Source of the DNA: Bradyrhizobium genosp. SA-3
GTDB taxonomy: Bacteria > Pseudomonadota > Alphaproteobacteria > Rhizobiales > Xanthobacteraceae
NCBI RefSeq assembly: GCF_004212635.1
Contig: NZ_PSRT01000029.1
Span: 1-64,000 of the forward strand
Reading direction: 5' to 3'
DNA: 64,000 bases
In this document: piece after piece, positions 10,445 through 21,519 of the stretch
Position numbering within the stretch: the stretch's first letter is position 1
How the letters are laid out: every line of letters begins with the position of its first letter
Program-made: the position numbers and the translations under genes
Notes under the pieces: generated by a model
Told to the model about the DNA's origin: nothing
The model's input: only the letters and a program-made list of their open reading frames with translations
Databases searched by the model: none

Positions 10445-10771
10445 CTACTTGACCGCCGAAAAGGCGGTCGGCGCCAGGATCTGGCTGACGATGTTGCCGA
10501 CGATCTGGCCGTCGGCTTCCGACTTCGCCCGCGCCTCGAGCCAGTCCGGATCGGTCATGAACGCGCCCCACTTCTTCTCGCGCTCGGCAAGCGAGTCCCA
10601 GGCCAGGAAATAGGTCAGCTCCTGGTTGGATTCACCGATCAGCGTGGTGAAGAACCCGGCCTGCTTGATGCCGTGCTTCTCCCAAATTTTCAGCGTGGCG
10701 GTCTCGAACCGCTTGAGCAGTGCCGGCAGGCGGCCGGGCACGCAGCGATACTGGCGCATTTCGTAGATCAT
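10445..10771 (-). CDS. NIPSNAP family protein
   Basis: Protein of 108 aa: a small dimeric alpha/beta-barrel fold starting MIYEMRQYRCVPGRLPALL. It has the typical FETATLKIWEKHGIKQAGFF and TYFLAWDSLAEREKKW segments. NIPSNAP proteins are soluble and of uncertain function; bacterial members often sit beside catabolic genes. It lies 118 bases upstream of kdsA on the same strand. Confidence 0.85.
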   Translation of the reverse strand: MIYEMRQYRCVPGRLPALLKRFETATLKIWEKHGIKQAGFFTTLIGESNQELTYFLAWDSLAEREKKWGAFMTDPDWLEARAKSEADGQIVGNIVSQILAPTAFSAVK

Positions 10772-10905
10772 TCATGTTCCTCCCTGAACAGGTCCGGCGG
10801 TTATAGCGGCTGGTCCCGACGGTGTCGTGAGCCCCGCCCGGTTGCCCCTGTGGCGTTCTGCGCATGGCTTGAGGTCGATCGGGGCCACTCCGCCGCAGCC
10901 GGTTC

Positions 10906-10923
10906 CCGCAATGCTGCCGCAAT
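10906..10923 (+). promoter_or_regulatory. Direct-repeat box upstream of the response regulator gene
   Basis: CGCAATG at 10906-10912 and 10917-10923 forms a direct repeat with an 11-bp period (N4 spacer CTGC). A TAGAAT element at 10934-10939 lies 10 bases downstream and could be the -10, so the box would overlay the -35. The same box occurs at 13036-13053. An 11-bp-phased direct repeat over the -35 is the classic site of OmpR/PmrA-type regulators. It is probably bound by the adjacent response regulator (autoregulation, inferred). Confidence 0.55.
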
Positions 10924-10968
10924 GATGCGGCCGCTAGAATGGCGCGGTTGAGATTGAGGTGCCGGATC

Positions 10969-11643
10969 ATGCGGATTTTGCTCGTCGAGGACGAGGCCGA
11001 AATGGCCGATGCACTGGCGTCGGCGCTGAAGCGCTATGACATGGTGGTGGACCATGCCCCCTCGCTCGCCGAGGCCGAAGAGGCCATTTCTGCCGACGTC
11101 CACGCCGCCGTCCTGCTCGATCGCCAGCTTCCCGATGGCGACGGTCTCGCTTTGATCCCGAAACTGAGGGCGCGCGCCGACGGCGTGCCGATCATCGTGT
11201 TGACGGCGCGCGGCGAGCTCGCCGACCGGGTCGCCGGGCTCGACCGAGGGGCGGATGACTATCTGGCAAAACCGTTCGCGGTGGAGGAATTGCTGGCGCG
11301 TCTGCGTGCCGTGCTGCGCCGGCCCGGCCGGCTGCAGCCCGACATCATGCGCGCCGGCCGCCTTGCCTTCGACTTCGGCCATCGCGAGGCAAGCGTCGGC
11401 GGGGCTCCGCTCGAGCTGCCGCGGCGCGAGCTCCTGGTGCTGGAAGCCCTGGTACGCCGCATGGGCCGGACGGTGCTGCGCTCGGCGCTGGAAGAAGCCG
11501 TCTACAGTTTCGACGACGAGATCCAGTCGAATGCGCTCGATACGCACGTGTCGCGGCTCCGCCGCAAACTGGCCGAAGCCGATGCGCGCGTGGAGATCCA
11601 CGGCATCAGCGGCGTCGGCTATCTCCTGAAGAAGCTGCCGTGA
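10969..11643 (+). CDS. OmpR/PmrA-type response regulator
   Basis: Protein of 224 aa. The receiver domain (1-115) has acidic pocket residues in LLVEDEAE, the likely phospho-acceptor Asp51 (LLDRQLPDGDG), Thr in VLTARG and Lys101 in AKPF. The winged-helix DNA-binding domain follows (~125-222), ending SRLRRKLAEADARVEIHGIS. It resembles TctD/QseB/PmrA regulators. The start MRILLVEDE at 10969 is chosen because the receiver begins there. The stop overlaps the GTG start of the kinase gene by 3 bases, so the two are co-translated. The upstream direct repeat suggests autoregulation. Confidence 0.9.
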   Translation: MRILLVEDEAEMADALASALKRYDMVVDHAPSLAEAEEAISADVHAAVLLDRQLPDGDGLALIPKLRARADGVPIIVLTARGELADRVAGLDRGADDYLAKPFAVEELLARLRAVLRRPGRLQPDIMRAGRLAFDFGHREASVGGAPLELPRRELLVLEALVRRMGRTVLRSALEEAVYSFDDEIQSNALDTHVSRLRRKLAEADARVEIHGISGVGYLLKKLP

Positions 11644-13016
11644 GCCGGCACGACGACCCATACTGCCTGCGCTCGCGGCTGAGCTGGCGGCTGCTTTCGC
11701 TGCAGGCCGCCCTGCTCGTCGCTCTCGTCGTCATCGTCGTCGGCGCGCTCTGCGCGTCGGGCTTCGTGCTGACCCAGCGGGACGAGGACCGCGTGATCGA
11801 CATCGTGCAGCATGCGCTCGCGCGCGACGCTCAGGGTGGCCTCGCACTGCGACCGACCGACGAGCTGAAACAGTTGCGCGCAGAAACCCCGGACCTCTGG
11901 TTGCTGGTTCGCGACAGGCAGGGGCATTCGCTCAGCGAAGGCTCCGTCCCGGCCGAATTCGCCGCCATCGGCGGCGCCCTCGACCAGATCAGCCAGGCGC
12001 GGCTCGGCTGGCAGCTTTTCGAGGACGATCCGCGCAAGCCGCCGGCACGGCTGAAGCGCATCGACACCGGGGCCGGCAATGTGCAGGTCATCACGGCGAC
12101 GCAGGGAAAATTGACCAGTGCCAAGGCGGTGTTCACGACGTCGCTCGTGTTGCTCGGCATCGCACTTCCCGGCCTGCTGTTGATGGGGACCGCGACCTTC
12201 ATCGCGACACCGATTATCTTGCGGCGCGCGTTCAGGGGACTGGATACGACCGCGGACCAGGCGCGGCGGATCGATATTCACCAGCACGGCGCGCGATTAT
12301 CGGCGGATTACATTCCGCTGGAGGTCGTGCCGCTCGTGACCGCGGTCAACGACGCGCTGGCGCGGCTCGACGAAGGCTATGCCCGGCACAAGCGCTTCGT
12401 CGCCGATGCCGCGCACGAGCTGCGCACACCGATCGCGATCCTGAACACGCGTCTGGAGTCACTTCCGCCGGGACCCGACAAGACCCGCCTGCTCGAGGAT
12501 GCCGCGCGGCTCGCCACGCTCGCCGAGCAATTGCTCGACATCCAGCGACTCGACCGCTGCGGACATCCTTTCGCGCGGGTCGACCTCGTCGCAATCGCCC
12601 AGAGCGTCGCCGCCGAGCTTGCCCCGCTTGCCATCGCCGCGGGCTACGAGCTGGCGCTCGACGCACCGGAAACACCGATCGAGACACTCGGCGACACGGC
12701 CGCGCTCGAACGCGCGCTGACCAACCTCGTGCAGAATGCCATCCAGCACGGCCCGCGCCGCGGCACGATCGGCATCCGCGTCAGCAAGCCCGCATGCATC
12801 GAAGTCACCGACGAGGGCGCGGGCATTCCGCCCGATCAACACGAGCTGATCTTCGAGCCGTTCTATCGGCTCACGCCGCTCGATCGCGGTGCCGGCCTCG
12901 GCCTCAACATGGTTCGCGAGATCGTGCTGCTGCATCGCGGCCACGTCTCGGTGCTGGATGGAGCGAACGGCGGCGCATGCTTCAAGATCACATTGCCGCC
13001 GATCCGCGCCAATTGA
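11640..13016 (+). CDS. Membrane sensor histidine kinase
   Basis: Protein of 458 aa with a GTG start overlapping the regulator stop (GTGA). Transmembrane helix 1 is at ~20-44, a periplasmic sensor of ~120 residues follows, and helix 2 is at ~165-190. A HAMP linker leads to the H-box FVADAAHELRTPIA (phosphorylated His259). The ATPase domain has the N-box LTNLVQNAIQHGPR, the G1 box VTDEGAGIPPD and the G2 box GAGLGLNMV. Layout is that of QseC/PmrB-class kinases. The periplasmic domain has no signature I recognise, so the stimulus is unknown; cationic peptides or metals would be typical. Confidence 0.9.
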   Translation: MSRHDDPYCLRSRLSWRLLSLQAALLVALVVIVVGALCASGFVLTQRDEDRVIDIVQHALARDAQGGLALRPTDELKQLRAETPDLWLLVRDRQGHSLSEGSVPAEFAAIGGALDQISQARLGWQLFEDDPRKPPARLKRIDTGAGNVQVITATQGKLTSAKAVFTTSLVLLGIALPGLLLMGTATFIATPIILRRAFRGLDTTADQARRIDIHQHGARLSADYIPLEVVPLVTAVNDALARLDEGYARHKRFVADAAHELRTPIAILNTRLESLPPGPDKTRLLEDAARLATLAEQLLDIQRLDRCGHPFARVDLVAIAQSVAAELAPLAIAAGYELALDAPETPIETLGDTAALERALTNLVQNAIQHGPRRGTIGIRVSKPACIEVTDEGAGIPPDQHELIFEPFYRLTPLDRGAGLGLNMVREIVLLHRGHVSVLDGANGGACFKITLPPIRAN

Positions 13017-13035
13017 TCTTGGTCCGCATCGCCTC

Positions 13036-13053
13036 CGCAATGCTGTCGCAATG
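13036..13053 (+). promoter_or_regulatory. Second copy of the direct-repeat box, upstream of the methyltransferase
   Basis: CGCAATG at 13036-13042 and 13047-13053, spacer CTGT, is the same 18-bp element as at 10906-10923 with one base changed. It lies 64 bases before the methyltransferase start, with a weak -10-like GAGATT at 13063-13068. Two matching copies in front of the two units of this locus argue that the local response regulator controls the methyltransferase. Confidence 0.55.
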
Positions 13054-13117
13054 CATTCCCGTGAGATTGCGAGCCGCCTCTGATTTGCGAGGCGCGAAGC
13101 AAAATACCGGAGTGCGC

Positions 13118-15387
<2,270 letters not shown>

Positions 15388-15541
15388 CTAATCCCTCGAA
15401 TTCGATTCGCCAAAGCGATTCGTATTCCGCCCCAAAGATTTTGCGGGCCTGTGGGTGATCCAGAACTGAAAGTGGTGACAGTGCCTTGATGGGGACTTTT
15501 GATGCAGGACGGTAGAAGCCGCCCTGCATGGCCCCCCTGCT

Positions 15542-15925
15542 TTATTGCGAGCGCGGCACCTGCGGGCCGGCGGGCGCCTGGTTCTGCTGCTGCTCGTCGG
15601 CCTTCTTCAGCGAATCCAGGATTCCGCCCGAGGTCGGCGGCGCGATCGGCGACCCGCCGGCCGGCTGGGTCTGCGACGGCTGGCCGATGATCGACGACGG
15701 CTTGCGGTCGTAGCCGGCATACCAGGACAGGAACAGGCTGGTGAGGAAGAAGCCAACGGCCAAAATAGCAGTGGTCCGCGTCAAAAGGTTCGCCGTGCCG
15801 CGGCTCGACATGAAGCCCGCGCCTCCGCCCATGCCGAGGCCGCCGCCTTCCGACTTCTGGAGCAGGACGGCGCCGATCATGACGGCGACGATCATGAGGT
15901 GGATGACGATGACAACGGTCTGCAT
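15542..15925 (-). CDS. secG: Preprotein translocase subunit SecG
   Basis: Protein of 127 aa. It has two membrane helices (~3-20 and ~55-70), with the conserved LLQKSEGGGLGMGGG loop between them and FMSSRGTANLLTRTTAIL before helix 2. SecG joins SecYE in the inner membrane and assists SecA cycling. The long Pro/Gln-rich cytoplasmic tail (~75-127) is common in alphaproteobacterial SecG. It sits between tpiA and pyrG on the same strand; 166 bases separate it from pyrG. Confidence 0.93.
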   Translation of the reverse strand: MQTVVIVIHLMIVAVMIGAVLLQKSEGGGLGMGGGAGFMSSRGTANLLTRTTAILAVGFFLTSLFLSWYAGYDRKPSSIIGQPSQTQPAGGSPIAPPTSGGILDSLKKADEQQQNQAPAGPQVPRSQ

Positions 15926-16065
15926 AGTATCCTTCCGTCACAAGCGGGCGGCGCCTGACGGCGGCCGATCGCGCTTCGCGGGTTTTCCTGAAGTTGCGCG
16001 GTGTTACACGATCGGAGGGGGTATTGCCACCCCCGATCGGGTCCCGACCAACGGTTTGAATGAGT

Positions 16066-16096
16066 TAGGGACAGCCCTCTAGCTAGGGACAGCCCT
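16066..16096. repeat. 18-bp tandem duplication over the tpiA stop codon
   Basis: TAGGGACAGCCCT occurs at 16066-16078 and again at 16084-16096, an 18-base period. The right copy contains the last codons and stop of tpiA (read on minus), and the left copy lies just after it. This looks like a recent small tandem duplication at the 3' end of the gene. No function is proposed. Confidence 0.6.
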
Positions 16097-16838
16097 TGGC
16101 GATCGCAAGGAAATCGGCCGCCTTCAGGCTGGCGCCGCCGACCAGCGCGCCGTTGACGTTCTTCACGGCCATCAGCTCGGCCGCATTCGAGGGCTTGACC
16201 GAGCCGCCGTAAAGGATCCGCATCTTGGCACCGTCGGCTTTGAACCGGGAACTCAGGAATTCGCGGATAAAGCCATGAATCTGCTCGACATCCTTGGCGG
16301 TGGGCGTCAGCCCGGTGCCGATCGCCCAGACCGGCTCATAGGCCACGACCAGATTGGCCGCGGTGGAGCCGTCCGGCAGTGAGCCGTCGAGCTGGCCACG
16401 CAGGACATCCAGGGTCTGGCCGGCGTCGCGCTGGCCTCGGGTCTCGCCGATACAGACGATCGCCGTCGCCCCGGCGCGCCAGGCTGCCTCGGCCTTCTGC
16501 CGGACCAGGGCATCGCCCTCGCCGTGGTCGGCGCGGCGCTCGGAATGGCCGACGATGATGGCGGTTGCGCCCGCATCCACCAGCATTTCGGCGGCGACAT
16601 CGCCGGTATGGGCCCCTGAGGCCTTGGGATGGCAGTCCTGGGCCCCCACGGCGACCTTCTTGCCCCGCGCCTTGTCGGCGAAGGCGGCGATCAGGGTTGC
16701 AGGTGGGCAGACCAGCAGGTCGGCCTTGGCAGCCACGTCCGCCGCGCCGTTGAGCATGGCGTCGAATTCGGCAGCCTGGGCCTTCAGGCCGTTCATCTTC
16801 CAGTTGCCGGCGATCAGCGGTCGGATGGCGTCGGTCAT
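16083..16838 (-). CDS. tpiA: Triosephosphate isomerase
   Basis: Protein of 251 aa. It interconverts dihydroxyacetone phosphate and glyceraldehyde 3-phosphate. Motifs: [10 protein letters not shown] (substrate Lys), GHSERR (electrophilic His), [12 protein letters not shown] (catalytic Glu), [11 protein letters not shown] and [14 protein letters not shown] (phosphate loop). ATG 16838 gives the usual [16 protein letters not shown] start; the ORF extends five codons upstream. It heads the tpiA-secG-pyrG run. ppiD starts divergently about 220 bases away. Confidence 0.96.
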   Translation of the reverse strand: MTDAIRPLIAGNWKMNGLKAQAAEFDAMLNGAADVAAKADLLVCPPATLIAAFADKARGKKVAVGAQDCHPKASGAHTGDVAAEMLVDAGATAIIVGHSERRADHGEGDALVRQKAEAAWRAGATAIVCIGETRGQRDAGQTLDVLRGQLDGSLPDGSTAANLVVAYEPVWAIGTGLTPTAKDVEQIHGFIREFLSSRFKADGAKMRILYGGSVKPSNAAELMAVKNVNGALVGGASLKAADFLAIAKGCP

Positions 16839-17060
16839 GTCAATGTCCAGCAAAATGAGGTTTGTGCATGCGCTAGCAGAGCTGTCGCGGCAGTTCCAGA
16901 GACCAGGGGCTTTTAACCGCAGCTTCGAGGCGCCGCATGAGGTGAGGTTGCGGGGGGAAAGCCGCCACTTTATGATGATCTATCAATTTGGTGACGCGCT
17001 TTTGCGGAATCTGCATTAAGACGCGCTCCCGTTCCCCTCCTGCCAAACAAGTTGGACCAA

Positions 17061-18959
17061 ATGCTTCGAGGAATGCGCAAGGCCTCATCAAACTGGCTCG
17101 GCAAGACCATTATGGCCGTGGTGATGGGCGTGTTGATCGTCAGTTTCGGCATTTGGGGCATCGCCGACATTTTCCGCGGCTTCGGGCAGTCCACGGTGGC
17201 CAAGATCGGCAGCACCGAGATTTCGCTCAACGAGTTCCGCCAGATCTACACCGACCGCTTGCAACAGATCAGCCGCCAGTTCGGCCGTCCGCTGACGCCC
17301 GATCAGGCGCGTGCCTTCGGCCTCGACCGCCAGGTGCTCCAGCAGACCATCGCCGAAGCCGCCATCGACGAAGAGGCGCGCCGGCTCGGGCTCGGCCAGT
17401 CCGACGACCAGATCCGCCAGGTCATCATGAACGACCCCAACTTCAAGGGAGTCGGCGGCAACTTCGATGCGAATCGCTTCCAGGCCGTGATCCGCAATTT
17501 CGGCTATACCGAGCAGCGCTACGTCGCCGAGCAGCGCAAAGTGTCGCTGCGCCGGCAGATCACCGGCACGATCGGCGCCGGCCTCGAGCCGCCGAAAACC
17601 ATGCTCGACGCGTTGACGCGCTTCCAGAGCGAGCAGCGCGCCATCGAGTTCGTCAGGCTCGACGCCGCGCAGGCAGGCACCATCGATGCGCCCTCGCCCG
17701 AGACGCTCGCCGCCTATTTCGAGGATCACAAGGTCCAGTTCCGCGCGCCCGAATACCGCAAGATCGCCTTCGTCGTGGTCTCGCCGGAGGAGATCGGCAA
17801 GTGGACCGAGGTGTCGGACGACGACGCCAAGAAGGTGTTCGACCAGCGCAAGGACCGGCTCGGCACGCCGGAGAAGCGCCAGATCCAGCAGATCGTGTTT
17901 CCGAACGTGGCCGAGGCGCAGACCGCACGCGAGCGCCTCGTCGGTGGGATGTCGTTCGAGGACCTCGGCAAGGAGCGCGGCCTGAGCGTCTCCGACGTCG
18001 ATCTCGGGCTCGTGACCAAGTCTTCGCTCGATCCCGCCGTTGGCGATGCCGCCTTCGCGCTTCCTGCAGGCGAGATCAGCCAGCCGATCCAGGGCGGTCT
18101 TGGCGTCGCGATCGTCAAGGTCGACAAGGTCGAGCCGGGCAAAGAGGCGGACTACGCCAGCGTTGCGGGCGACATCAAGCGCGAGATCGCGACCGAGCGC
18201 GCGCGCGTCAAGGTCGCCGATCTCCGCGACAAGATGGAGGACGAGCGCGGCGGCGGCTCCAGCGTGATCGACGCGGCGCAGAAGCTCGGGCTCACGGCCG
18301 TGACCATCGACGCCGTCGACCGTTCCGGCCGCGCTCCGAACGGCCAGCCGGTCGCCAACATTCCGCAGGGCCTCGACGTGGTGTCGCAGGCCTTCAACAC
18401 CGACGTCGGCGTCGACAACGACTCGATCTCGTTCAAGGGCGGCTATGTCTGGTACGACGTCATCGCCATCACGCCCTCGCGCGACCGCAATCTCGACGAG
18501 GTCCGCGACCAAGTCGAGGCGCGCTGGCGCCAGGACCAGGTCGCGGCCAAGCTGAAGGCCAAGGCGACCGAGATGGTGCAGAAGCTCGAATCCGGCGGCA
18601 AGCTCGCCGATGAAGCTGCTGCAATCGGCGCCAAGGTCGAGACCGCGACCGGCTTCAAGCGCGACGATTCGCCCGCCGGCGTACCCGCAACCGTCGTATC
18701 GGCGGCCTTCCGCACCGCCAAGGACGGCGTCGGACAGACGCCCGTAAGCGGCGGCAGCGAAGTGATCGTCTTTCGCGTCACCGACATCGTCGAACCTACG
18801 GTGGACGCCGCTTCCGACGCGGTGAAGAAGCTGAAGGACAGCCTCGATCGCGCGCAGACCGAGGAGCAGGTCGCTTCCTACGTCAACAAGCTTGAAACCG
18901 ACATCGGGACCACCATTAATCAGGCCGCCTTCGCGCAGGTGACCGGCGCGAATCAGTGA
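17061..18959 (+). CDS. ppiD: PpiD-type periplasmic peptidyl-prolyl isomerase / chaperone
   Basis: Protein of ~632 aa. An N-terminal membrane anchor (~15-37, LGKTIMAVVMGVLIVSFGIW) is followed by a SurA_N-like region (~40-170). A parvulin-type PPIase segment lies at ~270-365 (RQIQQIVFPNVAEAQ, ERGLSVSDVDLGLV, GDAAFALPAGEISQPIQ), then a coiled C-terminal domain. This is the PpiD layout: inner-membrane anchored, assisting proteins as they leave SecYEG. The start is taken at ATG 17061; a TTG three codons upstream and ATG 17073 are alternatives. It heads a plus-strand run with trpD-trpC-moaC. Confidence 0.88.
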   Translation: MLRGMRKASSNWLGKTIMAVVMGVLIVSFGIWGIADIFRGFGQSTVAKIGSTEISLNEFRQIYTDRLQQISRQFGRPLTPDQARAFGLDRQVLQQTIAEAAIDEEARRLGLGQSDDQIRQVIMNDPNFKGVGGNFDANRFQAVIRNFGYTEQRYVAEQRKVSLRRQITGTIGAGLEPPKTMLDALTRFQSEQRAIEFVRLDAAQAGTIDAPSPETLAAYFEDHKVQFRAPEYRKIAFVVVSPEEIGKWTEVSDDDAKKVFDQRKDRLGTPEKRQIQQIVFPNVAEAQTARERLVGGMSFEDLGKERGLSVSDVDLGLVTKSSLDPAVGDAAFALPAGEISQPIQGGLGVAIVKVDKVEPGKEADYASVAGDIKREIATERARVKVADLRDKMEDERGGGSSVIDAAQKLGLTAVTIDAVDRSGRAPNGQPVANIPQGLDVVSQAFNTDVGVDNDSISFKGGYVWYDVIAITPSRDRNLDEVRDQVEARWRQDQVAAKLKAKATEMVQKLESGGKLADEAAAIGAKVETATGFKRDDSPAGVPATVVSAAFRTAKDGVGQTPVSGGSEVIVFRVTDIVEPTVDAASDAVKKLKDSLDRAQTEEQVASYVNKLETDIGTTINQAAFAQVTGANQ

Positions 18960-18973
18960 GTTGAAAGCACGCG

Positions 18974-19987
18974 ATGGACGACCTGAAATCGATCATTGGA
19001 AAAGTGGCGACCGGCACCAGCCTGTCGCGTGACGAAGCCGCCTCCGCCTTCGATGCCATGATGTCGGGCGAAGCCACGCCCTCGCAGATGGGCGGCCTGT
19101 TGATGGCGCTCAGGGTGCGCGGCGAGACCGTGGACGAGATCACCGGCGCCGTTACGGCGATGCGCTCCAAGATGCTGGCCGTGACGGCGCCGCCTGACGC
19201 CGTCGACATCGTCGGCACCGGGGGCGACGGCTCCGGCTCGGTCAATGTCTCGACCTGCGCCTCCTTCATCGTCTCGGGCGCCGGCGTGCCGGTGGCCAAG
19301 CACGGTAACCGCGCGCTGTCCTCGCGCTCGGGCGCCGCCGACGTGCTGGCCTCGCTCGGCGTGAAGATCGACCTCAGGCCCGAGCAGGTCGGACATTGCG
19401 TGCGCGAATGCGGCATCGGCTTCATGTTCGCTCCCGCCCACCATCCCGCCATGAAGAACGTCGGCCCGACCCGGGTCGAGCTTGCGACGCGCACGATCTT
19501 CAACCTGCTCGGCCCCCTGTCCAATCCGGCCGGCGTCAAGCGGCAGATGGTCGGCGTATTCTCGCGGCAATGGGTGCAGCCGCTGGCGCAGGTGCTCAAG
19601 AACCTCGGCTCGGAATCCGCCTGGGTGGTGCACGGCTCCGACGGCCTCGACGAGATCACCCTGACGGGCCCGACCTTCGTCTCCGCCCTCCACAATGGCG
19701 AGATCCGGAATTTCGAGGTGACGCCGGAGGAGGCCGGCCTGTCGCGTTGCGAGACTGGCGCACTCAAAGGCGGCGACGCCGAGGCCAACGCGATCGCGCT
19801 GCAAAGCGTGCTCGACGGCAAGCCGAGCCCCTACCGCGACGTCGCGCTGATCAACGCTGCCGCCGCGCTTGTCGTGGCCGGACGCGCCAAGGATCTCAAG
19901 GAGGGCGTTGCGATCGGCGCGAAGTCGCTCGACAGCGGCGCCGCAAGCGCGCGGCTGAAACATCTGATCGCGGTCTCGAACGGCTGA
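18974..19987 (+). CDS. trpD: Anthranilate phosphoribosyltransferase
   Basis: Protein of 337 aa. It joins anthranilate to PRPP in tryptophan synthesis. The PRPP site [14 protein letters not shown] is intact, as are [17 protein letters not shown] and the [12 protein letters not shown] motif. It is the stand-alone form, not fused to TrpG. The gap to ppiD is 14 bases and to trpC 7 bases, so these form one operon. No trpG or trpE is present here; rhizobia usually carry a fused trpEG elsewhere. Confidence 0.97.
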   Translation: MDDLKSIIGKVATGTSLSRDEAASAFDAMMSGEATPSQMGGLLMALRVRGETVDEITGAVTAMRSKMLAVTAPPDAVDIVGTGGDGSGSVNVSTCASFIVSGAGVPVAKHGNRALSSRSGAADVLASLGVKIDLRPEQVGHCVRECGIGFMFAPAHHPAMKNVGPTRVELATRTIFNLLGPLSNPAGVKRQMVGVFSRQWVQPLAQVLKNLGSESAWVVHGSDGLDEITLTGPTFVSALHNGEIRNFEVTPEEAGLSRCETGALKGGDAEANAIALQSVLDGKPSPYRDVALINAAAALVVAGRAKDLKEGVAIGAKSLDSGAASARLKHLIAVSNG

Positions 19988-19994
19988 GCCTGAC

Positions 19995-20816
19995 ATGTCG
20001 GATATCCTGACCAAGATCGAAGCCTACAAGCGCGAGGAGATTGCTGCGGCCAAGCGCGCGCAGCCGCTTTCGATTGTCGAGGCACAGGCCAAGGCGCAAG
20101 CCGCACCGCGCGGCTTCATGCGCGCGATCAAGGCGAAGCACACCAATGGCGACTACGCGCTGATCGCCGAGGTCAAGAAGGCCTCGCCGTCGAAAGGGTT
20201 GATCCGCGCGGATTTCGATCCGCCGCTCCTCGCCAAGGCCTATGAGGCCGGCGGCGCCGCCTGTCTCTCGGTGCTGACCGACACGCCGTCGTTCCAGGGT
20301 CATCTCGACTTCATGGTGGCGGCGCGCGCGGCAACGTCACTGCCGGTGCTGCGCAAGGATTTCATGTTCGACACCTATCAGGTGGCGGAGGCTCGCGCGC
20401 ATGGTGCCGATTGCATCCTGATCATCATGGCCGCGCTCGACGATGCGACCGCTGGGGATCTCGAAGATGCCGCCTTCGACTACGGCATGGATGTGCTGAT
20501 CGAGATCCATGACCACGCCGAGCTCGACCGCGCGCTGAAACTTCGCTCGGCGATGATCGGCGTCAACAACCGCAATTTGCGCACCTTCGAGACCACGCTT
20601 GCGACCAGCGAGGCGCTGGCGCCGCTGATCCCTGCGGACCGACTGATGGTCGGCGAGAGCGGCATCTTCACAGCCGCAGACCTTGCACGGCTCGAGCGCG
20701 TCGGCATGTCGACCTTCCTGGTCGGCGAGAGCCTGATGCGGCAGGCCGACGTCACCGCTGCGACGCGCACGCTGCTCGCGCGCGAGACGGCGGCGCCCGC
20801 GACGGGCACGCGCTGA
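19995..20816 (+). CDS. trpC: Indole-3-glycerol-phosphate synthase
   Basis: Protein of 273 aa, a single-domain TrpC (not fused to TrpF). It closes the indole ring by decarboxylating CdRP. Conserved: [15 protein letters not shown] (catalytic Glu/Lys), [34 protein letters not shown], and [11 protein letters not shown]. The 3' end is separated from moaC by a single base. Tryptophan and molybdopterin genes together here is the usual rhizobial arrangement. Confidence 0.97.
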   Translation: MSDILTKIEAYKREEIAAAKRAQPLSIVEAQAKAQAAPRGFMRAIKAKHTNGDYALIAEVKKASPSKGLIRADFDPPLLAKAYEAGGAACLSVLTDTPSFQGHLDFMVAARAATSLPVLRKDFMFDTYQVAEARAHGADCILIIMAALDDATAGDLEDAAFDYGMDVLIEIHDHAELDRALKLRSAMIGVNNRNLRTFETTLATSEALAPLIPADRLMVGESGIFTAADLARLERVGMSTFLVGESLMRQADVTAATRTLLARETAAPATGTR

Positions 20817-20817
20817 C

Positions 20818-21342
20818 ATGGCGCGCAAGCCTTCCAAGTCCAAGACCAAGTTCAAGTCCGAGAAGGCCGGCCCTGCCCTCACCCATATTGGCGCCTCCGG
20901 CGAAGCGCGGATGGTGGACGTGTCGGACAAGCCCGCGACCGAGCGGCTTGCGGTGGCGGAAGGCCGCGTCATCATGACCAAGGCGACGCTCGATCTGATC
21001 GCGTCCGGCAACGCCAAGAAAGGCGACGTGCTCGGCACCGCGCGCATCGCCGGCATCATGGCCGCCAAGCGCACCTCCGAGCTGATCCCGCTCTGCCATC
21101 CGCTCGCGCTGTCGAAGGTCACGGTCGAGATCGAGCCCGATGCGAAACTGCCGGGCTGCCTCGTCCGCGCCAGCGTGAAGGTCACCGGTCCCACCGGCGT
21201 CGAGATGGAGGCGCTCACGGCGGTCTCGGTCGCCTGCCTCACCATCTACGACATGATCAAGGCGGTGGAGCGCGGCGTGCGCATCGAGGGGATCCATCTC
21301 GTCGAGAAGCTCGGCGGCAAGTCCGGCCATTATCGCGCCTGA
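20818..21342 (+). CDS. moaC: Cyclic pyranopterin monophosphate synthase
   Basis: Protein of 174 aa. It converts the MoaA product to cPMP in molybdenum cofactor synthesis. Motifs: [48 protein letters not shown] and [20 protein letters not shown], with conserved His and Asp. A Lys/Ser-rich extension of ~15 residues precedes the fold. moeA, its usual next neighbour in related genomes, lies 7.7 kb downstream beyond an accessory block. Confidence 0.96.
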   Translation: MARKPSKSKTKFKSEKAGPALTHIGASGEARMVDVSDKPATERLAVAEGRVIMTKATLDLIASGNAKKGDVLGTARIAGIMAAKRTSELIPLCHPLALSKVTVEIEPDAKLPGCLVRASVKVTGPTGVEMEALTAVSVACLTIYDMIKAVERGVRIEGIHLVEKLGGKSGHYRA

Positions 21343-21519
21343 AGCCGGCCCACTTCAGCGGTTTGCCTCTCGCGCCGCGCGCATCGATTGCTTTTGTGCG
21401 CGGCCATTCACGTTGCGTTAACCGCGCTTCCTAACTTTGCCTCCACACCGTTCCCGTAAACCAACGGATGTTTTCGGGGCCAAGAATTGATCCTGGCGTG
21501 TGCACGGCAATGATCCAGC

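Noticed and set aside
15502..15529. 11-bp hairpin between secG and pyrG as a terminator
   Set aside because: No T-run follows it in the minus direction; the genes look co-transcribed.
16988..18613. 541-aa frame overlapping ppiD in another register
   Set aside because: Arg/His-rich low-complexity translation, no recognisable domain; ppiD has clear motifs in its own frame.
17088..20014. Long minus-strand frames under ppiD and trpD
   Set aside because: Antisense shadows of an intact operon.
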